From PHAA01 sp034927445 (GTDB lineage Bacteria; Bacillota; Syntrophomonadia; Syntrophomonadales; Syntrophomonadaceae), in NCBI GenBank assembly GCA_034927445.1, contig JAYFPZ010000045.1, positions 1 to 64,000 on the forward strand: a stretch of 64,000 nt of DNA, read 5' to 3'. Every line of letters begins with the position of its first letter. Within the stretch, counting starts at the first letter, position 1. Below the pieces are notes generated by a model. It was not told the origin of the DNA and searched no databases. It worked only from the letters and a program-made list of their open reading frames with translations. A program made the translations under genes and the position numbers. Below are positions 35,654-44,559 of this stretch, piece by piece.

Positions 35654-36334
35654 ATGAGACGTATTCTTGCGGTTGAGGATGATGTTATGTTGAATTCCGG
35701 TTTGTGCTATAACCTTGAACTGGATGGATATAAAGCCGTACCTGCTCATAGCTGGGAGACGGCTATGGAAAAAATAAAAGGCGAAACCTTTGATCTGATC
35801 ATTTTGGATGTGAATCTACCTGACGGCAACGGCTTTGAATTGTGCAAAAAAATCAAGGCTATACAAGATGTCCCCGTTGTGTTCCTGACGGCCCGCGATC
35901 TGGAAGCCGATGTGATGACAGGCTTTGATTTGGGTGCGGACGATTACATTACAAAGCCGTTTAACATCAATATTTTTAGAAAAAAAGTGGCTGCTGTTTT
36001 GAAACGGTCGAAAAGGTCGCTGAATCAAAGCCTTTACGAATGCGAAGATTTGATGATCGACTTTAACAAGATGACGGCATCCGTCAAAAATGAGCCGGTA
36101 ACTCTCACGCCAACAGAGTATAAAATCCTGAAGATTTTTACAAATAATCCGGATATTCTTCTGACACGTCAGGTACTGCTGGAAAAGCTATACGATGTGG
36201 ACGCAAACTTTGTGGATGAACATGCCCTGACCGTCAATATAAACCGTCTGAGAAACAAGATTGAAACCGGGGACAGAAAGTATATCCGGACAGTCTACGG
36301 CATGGGTTATATATGGGCTGGTGACAAGGGATGA
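35654..36334 (+). CDS. OmpR-family response regulator
   Basis: 226 residues: a receiver domain with the phospho-acceptor Asp in LIILDVNLPDGNGFELC, Thr in VVFLTARD and Lys in DDYITKPFN, then a winged-helix DNA-binding domain (VTLTPTEYKILKIFTNNPDI, TVYGMGYIW). AAGGAG precedes the ATG. Its end overlaps the kinase start by 4 bases (ATGA). With the ABC genes that follow, it forms a VncRS/BceRS-like envelope-stress module. Confidence 0.95.
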   Translation: MRRILAVEDDVMLNSGLCYNLELDGYKAVPAHSWETAMEKIKGETFDLIILDVNLPDGNGFELCKKIKAIQDVPVVFLTARDLEADVMTGFDLGADDYITKPFNINIFRKKVAAVLKRSKRSLNQSLYECEDLMIDFNKMTASVKNEPVTLTPTEYKILKIFTNNPDILLTRQVLLEKLYDVDANFVDEHALTVNINRLRNKIETGDRKYIRTVYGMGYIWAGDKG

Positions 36335-37368
36335 AAAGGAACCAATCCACAAACGGAATTTACATCGGCGCCGGCGCAGCCTTTCTCCTTCTCACCATCT
36401 GTTTCAACATTATCGTATTTTGCTATACCGAAAGCCTGATAATTAGAGGAACCGCCATTGTCTTTTCCCTGCTGTTCCTGCTGTTTGGCATAATGATGAT
36501 TATCTTGCTCCGGGGCAAACTGTTGGCTTTTTCGGATTCCCTGAACGCCTGCATCGACAATATTGTGAACGGTAAAGAGAATGTGACGTTTGATCTGGAA
36601 TCGGAAACACTGACAGGCAAATTCAATTACAAACTCCAGCGCCTATATGAAATCATGCAGAATGGGAAAAGGCAGGTGCAGGAGGAAAAACAGTCCATAC
36701 AGGAAATGCTCTCCGATATTTCCCATCAAGTCAAAACGCCGGTGACGAACCTGAAAATGTACAATTCCACTTTACTGGAGCGGCAACTTATGCCGGAGAA
36801 GGAACAGGAGTTCCATAAGCTGATGGAATCGCAGATCAATAAGCTGGACTTTTTGATGCAGGCGATGGTGAAAATGTCCCGCTTGGAAACAGGCGTGATA
36901 ACCCTTTCCGTCTCGCCCGCACCGATCTACAATACTGTTGGGCTTGCTCTCGCGGGCATCGTGCTGTCTGCCGAGGAAAAAAATATTGAAGTTGCCGTAG
37001 ACTGCGCTCCCACTCTTGTCGTGCCGCATGATAAAAAGTGGACAGAGGAAGCCCTATTCAACCTACTGGATAACGCGGTGAAATACACTCCGCCAGGTGG
37101 TAAAATATCCGTGACAGTGGAACGTTGGGAAATGGCAACAAAAATTGATATTACCGATACCGGAAAAGGAATCCCGGAACAGGACATCGCACAGATATTC
37201 AAACGCTTTTACCGGGAGGATGACGTGCGCGATGTTGACGGTGTTGGCATCGGTCTCTATCTATGCCGCGAGATTATTTCAAAGCAGGGCGGGTACATTC
37301 AGGTAAAATCCGAAGTAGGCAAAGGTTCCACCTTCTCGGTGTTCCTCCCGAACGAAAGGCAGCTTTGA
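36331..37368 (+). CDS. Membrane histidine kinase
   Basis: 345 residues: two N-terminal membrane helices (about 10-30 and 36-55) with almost no extracytoplasmic loop, so it probably senses within the membrane or through the ABC transporter. The phosphorylated His is in SDISHQVKTPVTNLKMY (about residue 132). N, G1 and G2 boxes are NLLDNAVKYTPPGG, DITDTGKGIPEQD and DGVGIGLYLCREI. It is translationally coupled to the response regulator. The small-loop design fits detection of cell-wall-active peptides by way of the adjacent FtsX permease. Confidence 0.94.
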   Translation: MKRNQSTNGIYIGAGAAFLLLTICFNIIVFCYTESLIIRGTAIVFSLLFLLFGIMMIILLRGKLLAFSDSLNACIDNIVNGKENVTFDLESETLTGKFNYKLQRLYEIMQNGKRQVQEEKQSIQEMLSDISHQVKTPVTNLKMYNSTLLERQLMPEKEQEFHKLMESQINKLDFLMQAMVKMSRLETGVITLSVSPAPIYNTVGLALAGIVLSAEEKNIEVAVDCAPTLVVPHDKKWTEEALFNLLDNAVKYTPPGGKISVTVERWEMATKIDITDTGKGIPEQDIAQIFKRFYREDDVRDVDGVGIGLYLCREIISKQGGYIQVKSEVGKGSTFSVFLPNERQL

Positions 37369-37495
37369 GAGCTGCTTTTTCCGTACTTGGGATGAAATGT
37401 CTCAAAATTGTGACAATTAATTTAACGATTGAAACTTTTGAGTGACATTTACCTTGTACAATGGGAGGCAACAAAGCAAAACAGGAGGACTTTCG

Positions 37496-38161
37496 ATGAG
37501 CATATTAAAAACAAGCCAACTTAAAAAATATTACGGAGCTGGGGCGAGCCTTGTGAAAGCTCTGGACGGTGTTGCCATGAACGTGGAACCGGGTGAATTT
37601 GTGGCGATTGTCGGAACGTCTGGCAGCGGAAAATCCACCCTGCTGCACATGCTTGGAGGGTTGGACAACCCCACTTCCGGCAACGTGGAAGTGGACGGGA
37701 AAGAGCTATCCAAAATGAACGACGATCAGCTCACTATTTTCCGTCGCAGGAATATCGGTTTCATTTTTCAGAATTACAATCTTGTGCCGATCCTGAACGT
37801 TTATGAAAACATCGTTCTGCCCATTGAGCTGGACGGCGAAAAGCCGGACAAAACTTTCATCGAGCAGATTGTGAAGATGCTGGGGCTGACGGAAAAGCTG
37901 AATAATCTGCCGAACAACCTGTCCGGCGGACAGCAGCAGCGCGTGGCCATCGCGCGGGCGCTGGCGACGAAACCTGCTATCATCCTTGCCGACGAGCCAA
38001 CCGGGAATCTGGACAGCAAGACCAGTCAGGAAGTGCTGGGACTGCTCAAAATGACGAGCCAGCGGTTCCATCAGACTATTGTCATGATTTCACATAACAA
38101 TGAGATCGCCCAGCTTGCCGACCGGATTATACGAATTGAAGATGGCCGGATTGTGGCGTAA
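37496..38161 (+). CDS. ABC transporter ATPase (MacB/BceA type)
   Basis: 221 residues with Walker A GTSGSGKSTLLHMLGG, Q loop FIFQNYNLVPILNVYENI, signature LSGGQQQRVAIARAL and Walker B IILADEPTGNLDS. AGGAGG at 37483-37488 sets the ATG at 37496; a longer reading from 37442 has no ribosome site. The 127-base gap after the kinase suggests a separate regulated promoter, with TACAAT near 37457 as a possible -10. It pairs with the FtsX permease, starting 12 bases after its stop. Confidence 0.95.
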   Translation: MSILKTSQLKKYYGAGASLVKALDGVAMNVEPGEFVAIVGTSGSGKSTLLHMLGGLDNPTSGNVEVDGKELSKMNDDQLTIFRRRNIGFIFQNYNLVPILNVYENIVLPIELDGEKPDKTFIEQIVKMLGLTEKLNNLPNNLSGGQQQRVAIARALATKPAIILADEPTGNLDSKTSQEVLGLLKMTSQRFHQTIVMISHNNEIAQLADRIIRIEDGRIVA

Positions 38162-38173
38162 GGAGGCGATACG

Positions 38174-40663
38174 ATGTTTCAGAACAACAATAGGGCGGTG
38201 GCAAAAAAACTGGCAAAGCGCAGTCTGGGCGCAGACAAACGCCGAAATATCATTGCCGTTATCGCAATTGCCCTAACCGCTCTTTTATTTACCAGCGTAA
38301 TTACCATGGGCTTCGGCTTTGTGGAGAGCGTCCAGCGGGCTACCATGATCATGTCCGGAGGGGACGGGCACGCGGCAATTAAATATGTGACAGATGACGA
38401 GTATGGAAAAATCAGCCGCAGCTCTCTGATCAAGGAAATGGCATACTGCCGTATGCTCGGCGACAGCGTAAACAACAAAAGCCTGATTAAACGGCATACG
38501 GAGTTTTGGTACTACGATGATGTCGGCTTGAAATTTGGCTTTGCGGAACCGACAGGCGGGCATAAGCCGGCGGCTGAAAATGAAGTGATTGCTGATACAA
38601 AAACACTGGAGCTGCTGGGCGTACCGCTTGAGGTTGGCGCGCCAATCACATTGGATCTCACTATACATGGCCAGCAGGTTCAGCGCAGCTTTATTTTGGC
38701 TGGCTGGTGGGAAAGCGACCCCGGCTTCAATATCGGACAAATCTTTACCTCACGCGCGTATGTTGACGCTCATTTGGACGAGCTGCAAAGCACCTATAAT
38801 TTTTCGCTCACGGGAACAATCACGGGATATATCAAGTTCAAGAACAGCCTGAATATAGAAAAAAACCTTGAAACCGTGCTGACGGAAAGCGGCTACTCCA
38901 TGGATGAAAATGCGCCGAATTACATTGCCACCGGGGTCAATTGGGCCTATATGTCCACCGGTACGGAGCTTGACGCCGGTACTGCAATCGGATTTTTATG
39001 CGCGATGGCGCTGTTCGTGCTTGCGGGGTATCTCATCATCTACAACATCTTTCAGATATCCGTTCTGAAGGATATCCGCTTCTTTGGGCTATTAAAAACC
39101 ATAGGGACCACCAATCGTCAACTGCGCACGGTCATCCGCCATCAGGCCATACTGCTCTCCCTGATCGGCATACCGTTGGGGCTTCTGGCGGGCTTCTTCG
39201 TTGGCAAAGCCTTAGTCCCGGCTTTGATGGCGCGTTCCTCCTATGCGGGCAGCGCGGTGTCCATATCTCCCCATCCGCTGATTTTTGTCGGTGCAGCCGT
39301 TTTTGCGCTGATAACCGTTTTTATCAGCACCTATAAGCCGGGGAAATTGGCCGCCAGAGTATCCCCGCTGGAAGCCATGGGCTATAACGAAGTATACCAG
39401 GGCAATCTCAAAAAACTGAAAAAGTCTCAAAACGGCGCAAGGCCGGAGCGCATGGCCCTTTCCAACTTGGGTCGGAACAAAAAGCGCACCGTATTGGTCA
39501 TTTTGAGCTTGAGCCTCAGCATTATACTGGCCAATACAGTGTTCACGCTGTCGCAGAGCGTTGATGTGAATAAGGCGCTGCAAAAGTTCAATGCCTCGGA
39601 TTTTCTGATTGGCCATGCGGACCTGTTTAACAATAAGTACAACGGCGCGGACAGCGCTTTAAACGATAGCTTTATCGAGGCGGTTAGGAAGCAGGCGGGT
39701 TTTGAGGACGGGGGGCGTCTATACGGGGCCGGGGGCAGTTATACAAGTCAAAGCTCCAATCAGACGATGAACAAATGGCCGGACGGTTCTTATTCAACAG
39801 CGGTCTATGGACTCGATCCGTTTCCGTTTTCCCGCTTGAAACTTGTTGACGGAGAGATTGACGAGGCGAAGCTCGCCTCCGGCAATTATGTCCTGGAAGG
39901 GGTAAAGGCGGATGACAACGGAAATGCGGAGCTGGATTCTTTTAATCATAAGGTCGGCGAAAAAATAACCTTGAAATGCGGAGACGGCGTTCGTGAAATG
40001 ACTGTGCTGGGCCATGTGATCGCAAACCAAAGCACAAATACTGATGGTACATGGACGGGGTCGGCCTTTTATCTGCCGACCAATGTGTTCAATGAACTGA
40101 CAAGGGTGGAATACGCCATGAGTTATGCCTTTGATGTCTCAAGCGAAGAGGAATCCAGTATGGAGGCTTTCTTGAAACAATACGCCGACAGTGTGGAACC
40201 GACGATGAGCTATACATCGAAGTTCACGGCGCTTTCCGGCCTTGAAGGTATCCGGGACACGGCCATTCTGGTCGGAGGCGCTCTGGCGCTGATTATCTGG
40301 CTGATTGGAATACTCAATTTTATTAACGCCATTCTAACGAGTATCCTGACCCGCCGCCGCGAATTCGCCATGCTGCAAAGCATCGGCATGACGCAGAAGC
40401 AGCTCAAAGCTGTGTTGCGCTGGGAAGGCGGCTGCTATGCCGTCTTGACGGCAATCATTTCAGCAGCCCTCAGTGTATGCTGTTCATGGCTGATCGTCCG
40501 CCCTTTCAGCGCAAATGTATGGTTTATGAGTTTTCAGTTTGTTTTCTGGCCATTGGCGATTATTTTACCGATATTGCTCGTGTTGGCAGTATTGATTCCC
40601 ATGATAGCGTATCATTCAACAAATCGGCAAAGCCTTGTGGAACGGTTGCGGGAAGCAGTATAA
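38174..40663 (+). CDS. FtsX-domain ABC transporter permease
   Basis: 829 residues. One membrane helix near 30-50 is followed by an extracytoplasmic domain (about 60-260), a first three-helix FtsX unit (about 265-410: FLCAMALFVLAGYLIIYNIF and GLLKTIGTTNRQLRTVIRHQ), a second helix plus extracytoplasmic domain, and a second FtsX unit near the C-terminus (INAILTSILTRRREFAMLQS). The two-FtsX layout is that of Firmicute peptide-efflux and lipid-modifying permeases rather than the ten-helix BceB single-FtsX form. AAGGAGG precedes the ATG. It probably confers resistance to or exports a peptide, under the two-component system upstream. Confidence 0.93.
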   Translation: MFQNNNRAVAKKLAKRSLGADKRRNIIAVIAIALTALLFTSVITMGFGFVESVQRATMIMSGGDGHAAIKYVTDDEYGKISRSSLIKEMAYCRMLGDSVNNKSLIKRHTEFWYYDDVGLKFGFAEPTGGHKPAAENEVIADTKTLELLGVPLEVGAPITLDLTIHGQQVQRSFILAGWWESDPGFNIGQIFTSRAYVDAHLDELQSTYNFSLTGTITGYIKFKNSLNIEKNLETVLTESGYSMDENAPNYIATGVNWAYMSTGTELDAGTAIGFLCAMALFVLAGYLIIYNIFQISVLKDIRFFGLLKTIGTTNRQLRTVIRHQAILLSLIGIPLGLLAGFFVGKALVPALMARSSYAGSAVSISPHPLIFVGAAVFALITVFISTYKPGKLAARVSPLEAMGYNEVYQGNLKKLKKSQNGARPERMALSNLGRNKKRTVLVILSLSLSIILANTVFTLSQSVDVNKALQKFNASDFLIGHADLFNNKYNGADSALNDSFIEAVRKQAGFEDGGRLYGAGGSYTSQSSNQTMNKWPDGSYSTAVYGLDPFPFSRLKLVDGEIDEAKLASGNYVLEGVKADDNGNAELDSFNHKVGEKITLKCGDGVREMTVLGHVIANQSTNTDGTWTGSAFYLPTNVFNELTRVEYAMSYAFDVSSEEESSMEAFLKQYADSVEPTMSYTSKFTALSGLEGIRDTAILVGGALALIIWLIGILNFINAILTSILTRRREFAMLQSIGMTQKQLKAVLRWEGGCYAVLTAIISAALSVCCSWLIVRPFSANVWFMSFQFVFWPLAIILPILLVLAVLIPMIAYHSTNRQSLVERLREAV

Positions 40664-40674
40664 GGATATCATTC

Positions 40675-42802
40675 ATGGCGGGACGGATGATACTATTAGA
40701 CCATGAAAACCTCTGTCTCACCATGATACTGACCCTGCTGCCGGCCGGAGTGCCAACCGCCCGGGCCGCCGCGCCGGAATGGACTGCGGTGGGCGGCCCG
40801 GGATTTTCCGCCGGTTGGGTTTTCTGTACTTCCCTGGCTATTGCCGGCGATGGAACCCTCTATGTCGCCTATAAAGATGGCAGCAATAAAGCCACGGTGA
40901 TGAAATACAGCGGCGACATTGCCGGTTGGGAACTGGTGGGAAACGCGGGGTTTTCTGACGGTACGACGGACTATATATCCCTAGCCTTGGCAGGCGGAAC
41001 GCCCTACGTCGCCTATCAAGATATGTTCATCGGTAATAAAGTCACGGTGATGAAATACAGCGGATCCGTCTGGGAGGCGGTATACACTCCCGGGTTTTCC
41101 ACCGGTCGGGCGAATGATGTATCTTTGGCCATTGACGGCGACGGAAATCCTTACGTCGCTTATGGAGACGGCAGCCCCGGATTTAAAGCCACAGTGATGA
41201 AATACAGCGGTGACGACACCGGCTGGGAGGCGGTAGGCAGCCCGAGATTTTCCGCCGGTTATGCGGCTTATATCTCCCTGGCCATCGGCAGCGGTGGGAC
41301 TCTATACGTCGCCTATCAAGATGACGATGACATCTACGACCAAAAAGCAACGGTGATGCGGTACATACCGGACACCACCGCGCCGGTCCTGACTGCCGGC
41401 GGCGTAAGCCGCAGCTCGGACAGCGCGGCGACGGTAAGCTTTAACTCTAATGAAGAGGGCCAATACTATTACGAAGTGGTGGCGGAGGGCACGGCGGCGC
41501 CGGTTATTGACACCAGCGTCCCGGGACCAGCCTGCGGCACCGGCAATCAGACCATCGCCCTGATTAGCCTGAGCGCCGGGGACTGGGATATCTACATAAA
41601 AGTCAAGGATGATTCCGGGAACGTCAGCAACCTTATAAGCATGACCATCCCCGCGCTGATGGCAGGGATCCCCAACCGACAGCCACCGCCGGCTCCGCCA
41701 GGGTTAACCTGAGCTGGACTCCGGTGGCGGGCTCGGTATCATACTCGGTCTATCAAAGTACGACTTCGGGAACCTATGGCAGCGCTCTGGACAGCGTAGC
41801 GTCGTCAGTCTACAGCTATGATGCCGTGGGGCTGACCAATAACGTCACTTATTATTTCATGGTAAGCGCCCTGGATGCTTATGGAAACACGGCCGACTCC
41901 AACGAGGCCAGCGCCACCCCGCACCGGCATAGCGGCAGTTCCGGAGATGATGACGATGACGCACCCCAACCCTTAAAACCGGCCAAGCAACCTCTGTAAC
42001 TGAAACCACGGCCACTTTACAGGGGAAGATCGAATCTGACGGAAACGCCGACATTATTGAATATGGTTTTATGTACGGTAAAGATAAGAGCAGCCTGACC
42101 AGCAAAGAAAAGGCGGGAACCGGCAACCATCGGGGAAATTTCACTTGCGGACTGAGCGGCCTGGAAGCGGGCGCCACCTACTATTACAAAGCCTATGCCC
42201 GCACAGATGACGATCTATTATATGGCGGCGTCTTGAGCTTCGCCACGGAAAAGGGCATTCCGCCGAAGCTGGAAGAAAAGCAGATGTTTTCCGATGTGCC
42301 GGACACTCACTGGGCCTATGCATCCATAAACCAACTGTGTCAAAAAGGAGCCGTCAGCGGTTATATAGACGGGAGCTTCAGGCCGGATGTCCCCATCACC
42401 CGGGCCGAATTTATCACGATCCTGGTAAAAGCCCTGGATTTGCAAGCTGCCGCGACAGCCCCCAGCTTCAGCGACACTGCCGATCATTGGGCCCAAGAGA
42501 ATATTGCTGCCGCCGTCTCCTTAGGCATTGCAGGCGGTTATACGGACGGCAGCTTTCAGCCCGACGCGCTCATCACCCGGGAGCAGATGGCGGTGATGGC
42601 GGTCAAGGCCGCCGGAGTCACGGCCGGTTTCGGTGAGACTGCCTTCGCGGATAATGATCAAATTTCATTCTGGGCCAAAGGCAGTGTGCTGGCGGCAGTA
42701 GACGCCGGTATCATGACAGGCTACCCGGACAATACCTTCCGGCCTCAGGACAATGCCACCCGGGCGGAAGCGGTTTGCGTTATTCTGAACCTGATAAAAT
42801 AG
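40675..42802 (+). pseudogene. SLH surface protein, two frameshifts
   Basis: Three reading frames join into one surface protein of about 709 residues. Part one (from ATG 40675, AAGGA upstream) has a signal peptide and four repeats of about 50 residues (SLAIAGDGTLYVAYKDGS, TVMKYSGD) resembling beta-propeller blades. A shift near 41665 leads to a fibronectin-like domain (VNLSWTPVAGSVSYSVYQ). A second shift near 41960 leads to another (LSGLEAGATYYYKAYARTDD) and three SLH repeats (FSDVPDTHWAYASI, FSDTADHWAQENI, FADNDQISFWAKGSV). As sequenced it is cut off before the cell-wall anchor. Confidence 0.85.
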
Positions 42803-42941
42803 GTTTTAGAACCCTGGTTGATGAGGATTATCTTGAACTTTGTAATTTGAATGGCAAAGAACCGGAAAGATGTATATAAGGTAGCTTTAATATTTTAATA
42901 TAAGGATAAAACCTGAACTCCAGCTATTATATTAATTATTG

Positions 42942-42971
42942 ATCGCCGAATAGGCGATTTTTCTTTTTTAG
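42942..42971 (+). terminator. Terminator after the SLH gene
   Basis: ATCGCC-GAATA-GGCGAT followed by TTTTCTTTTTT. Nearly identical to the terminator at 44352, flanking the GGDEF gene on the other side. Confidence 0.85.
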
Positions 42972-43005
42972 AAGCTGCATAAATTAGGGCTAATATACTA
43001 AAATT

Positions 43006-43152
43006 TAAAGTACATCCGAAATGCGGGAAGAAAAGCCAGAGATCTTGCGTTATAGCGCAATGCCAGACGATACCGCCAAGGGGATACCATACGGATACGG
43101 CCTCTTTTTCGATCATTCATGGTATGTAAGACCATAATCCTGTGGCAAAGCC
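43006..43152 (+). repeat. Dispersed intergenic repeat, copy 5
   Basis: Outer motif TAAAGTACATCCGAAAT (43006-43022, identical to 21583-21599), core CGCCAAGGGGATACCATACG with GGCCTCTTTTTCG (43072-43126), then CCATAATCCTGTGGCAAAGC. It lies between the SLH pseudogene and the GGDEF gene, in a 414-base gap with no other gene. Confidence 0.75.
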
Positions 43153-43216
43153 AAAGGGATGAATGATGATTAGGGGCAACATATCACCGTAGATAGAAAA
43201 AGGCAAGGAAAGCGCA

Positions 43217-44314
43217 ATGAAATATTTAAACAATATAAAAAGAACCGTATCCGAATTATCATTGGAATCGAGAATACTTATTATTACTGCATTGGTAGGC
43301 ATGCTGTTTTCTTTTTCTGCTGCCATAGGCAATTATCTTTTAGATGCGGGGATTGTCCCAATACTAGCTACTTTGGGTATGGGATTAATAACGCTTTACT
43401 TTTTTTATTTAGCTTACTTTAAGAAAAAGTATATTTTACCGGCATATGGTGCGTTATTATCGCTTACTTTGATTCTTATCCCCCTATTATGGATATATAA
43501 TGGAGGCCTGTCCGGCTCCATTCCATTTTTCTGCCTTTTTAATATCAGCTTATCTGCGATTTTACTGAACAAACTCAGATATAGATTAATATTGGGTATT
43601 CAAATAGTGATATTAATCGTCCTGTTGATCGTGGAGTTTTATTATCCGGATTCAATAAGTACATTTAATTCAGACACGGCGGTGTTTATTGATAAAGCTG
43701 CCTCTTTGGTTGCAGTTAGCTTTATCATGTTCATCATGATCATTAAAATCATGAAGGAGTATCACCAGACCATTGAAAAATTGAGGTTTGCTCAGGAAAA
43801 ACTCCAAAAATCAAATGATGTTTTATATCAAGCTTCAATAACCGATGATTTGACCGGGCTATATAACCGGAGATATATTATTAAGTTGTTGTCAGACCTG
43901 CAGGAAAGAGGGAGTCAATCAAAAGGGATATCTATCATTATGATCGATATTGATCACTTCAAAAAAATCAACGATACCTATGGACATAAAGTCGGAGATT
44001 TGGTTTTAGCTAAAATAAGCGCATCCATTAGAGAGCATTTCCGCACCACTGATTTTATCGGCAGAATAGGTGGCGAGGAATTTTTAATCATTATGCCGGA
44101 TACCAAACTGGAAACCGCATTTAATAGGGCTGAAGATATACGCAAACACATTGAAGGTTTGAAATGGGATTATGCGCAATTGCATGTTACCATTAGCGGG
44201 GGAATTTACGATTTCAGTGAAAATGAAAGCTGCGATACGGTTTTAAACAATGCCGACATTGCATTGTACCAAGCCAAAAGCAGCGGCAGAAATCTGATTA
44301 AGTCGTACCGATAA
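43217..44314 (+). CDS. Membrane diguanylate cyclase (GGDEF)
   Basis: 365 residues. Six hydrophobic segments (about 15-180) form an uncharacterised membrane sensor. A short coiled coil (IEKLRFAQEKLQKSNDVLYQ) leads to a GGDEF domain with DDLTGLYNRRYI, active-site GGEEF and an inhibitory RxxD site (RTTD) five residues before it. It should make cyclic di-GMP from two GTP, with product inhibition. AAGGA lies before the ATG. Flanked by twin terminators, it is its own unit between two surface-protein genes and could tune their expression together with the HD-GYP protein at 16516-17790. Confidence 0.94.
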   Translation: MKYLNNIKRTVSELSLESRILIITALVGMLFSFSAAIGNYLLDAGIVPILATLGMGLITLYFFYLAYFKKKYILPAYGALLSLTLILIPLLWIYNGGLSGSIPFFCLFNISLSAILLNKLRYRLILGIQIVILIVLLIVEFYYPDSISTFNSDTAVFIDKAASLVAVSFIMFIMIIKIMKEYHQTIEKLRFAQEKLQKSNDVLYQASITDDLTGLYNRRYIIKLLSDLQERGSQSKGISIIMIDIDHFKKINDTYGHKVGDLVLAKISASIREHFRTTDFIGRIGGEEFLIIMPDTKLETAFNRAEDIRKHIEGLKWDYAQLHVTISGGIYDFSENESCDTVLNNADIALYQAKSSGRNLIKSYR

Positions 44315-44351
44315 GAATAGTTTAATATAATACTTTCCCATTTCCCAATTA

Positions 44352-44379
44352 ATCGCCGAACAGGCGATTTTTCTTTTTC
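44352..44379 (+). terminator. Terminator after the GGDEF gene
   Basis: ATCGCC-GAACA-GGCGAT followed by TTTTCTTTTTC; the matching segment plus downstream AGAAACTG repeats the one at 42942. Confidence 0.85.
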
Positions 44380-44559
44380 AGAAACTGTAAGACAATTGAG
44401 ACAAAACCGATATAAATATTGGAGATTTTTACATATTGTCACATCTGAATTTAGCTGACCGCAATATAAGTATTGACTTAGGCATGCCGATTAAGTATGT
44501 TATAAAAAATACAATAATTGGCATAATATCTATTTAATAGACATTGAGGAGGGACTGTT

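Noticed and set aside
21458..43152. Integron attC cassette array
   Set aside because: The repeats lack clear RYYYAAC/GTTRRRY ends and consistent foldback pairing, and no integron integrase is visible. Kept only as one idea behind the repeat finding.
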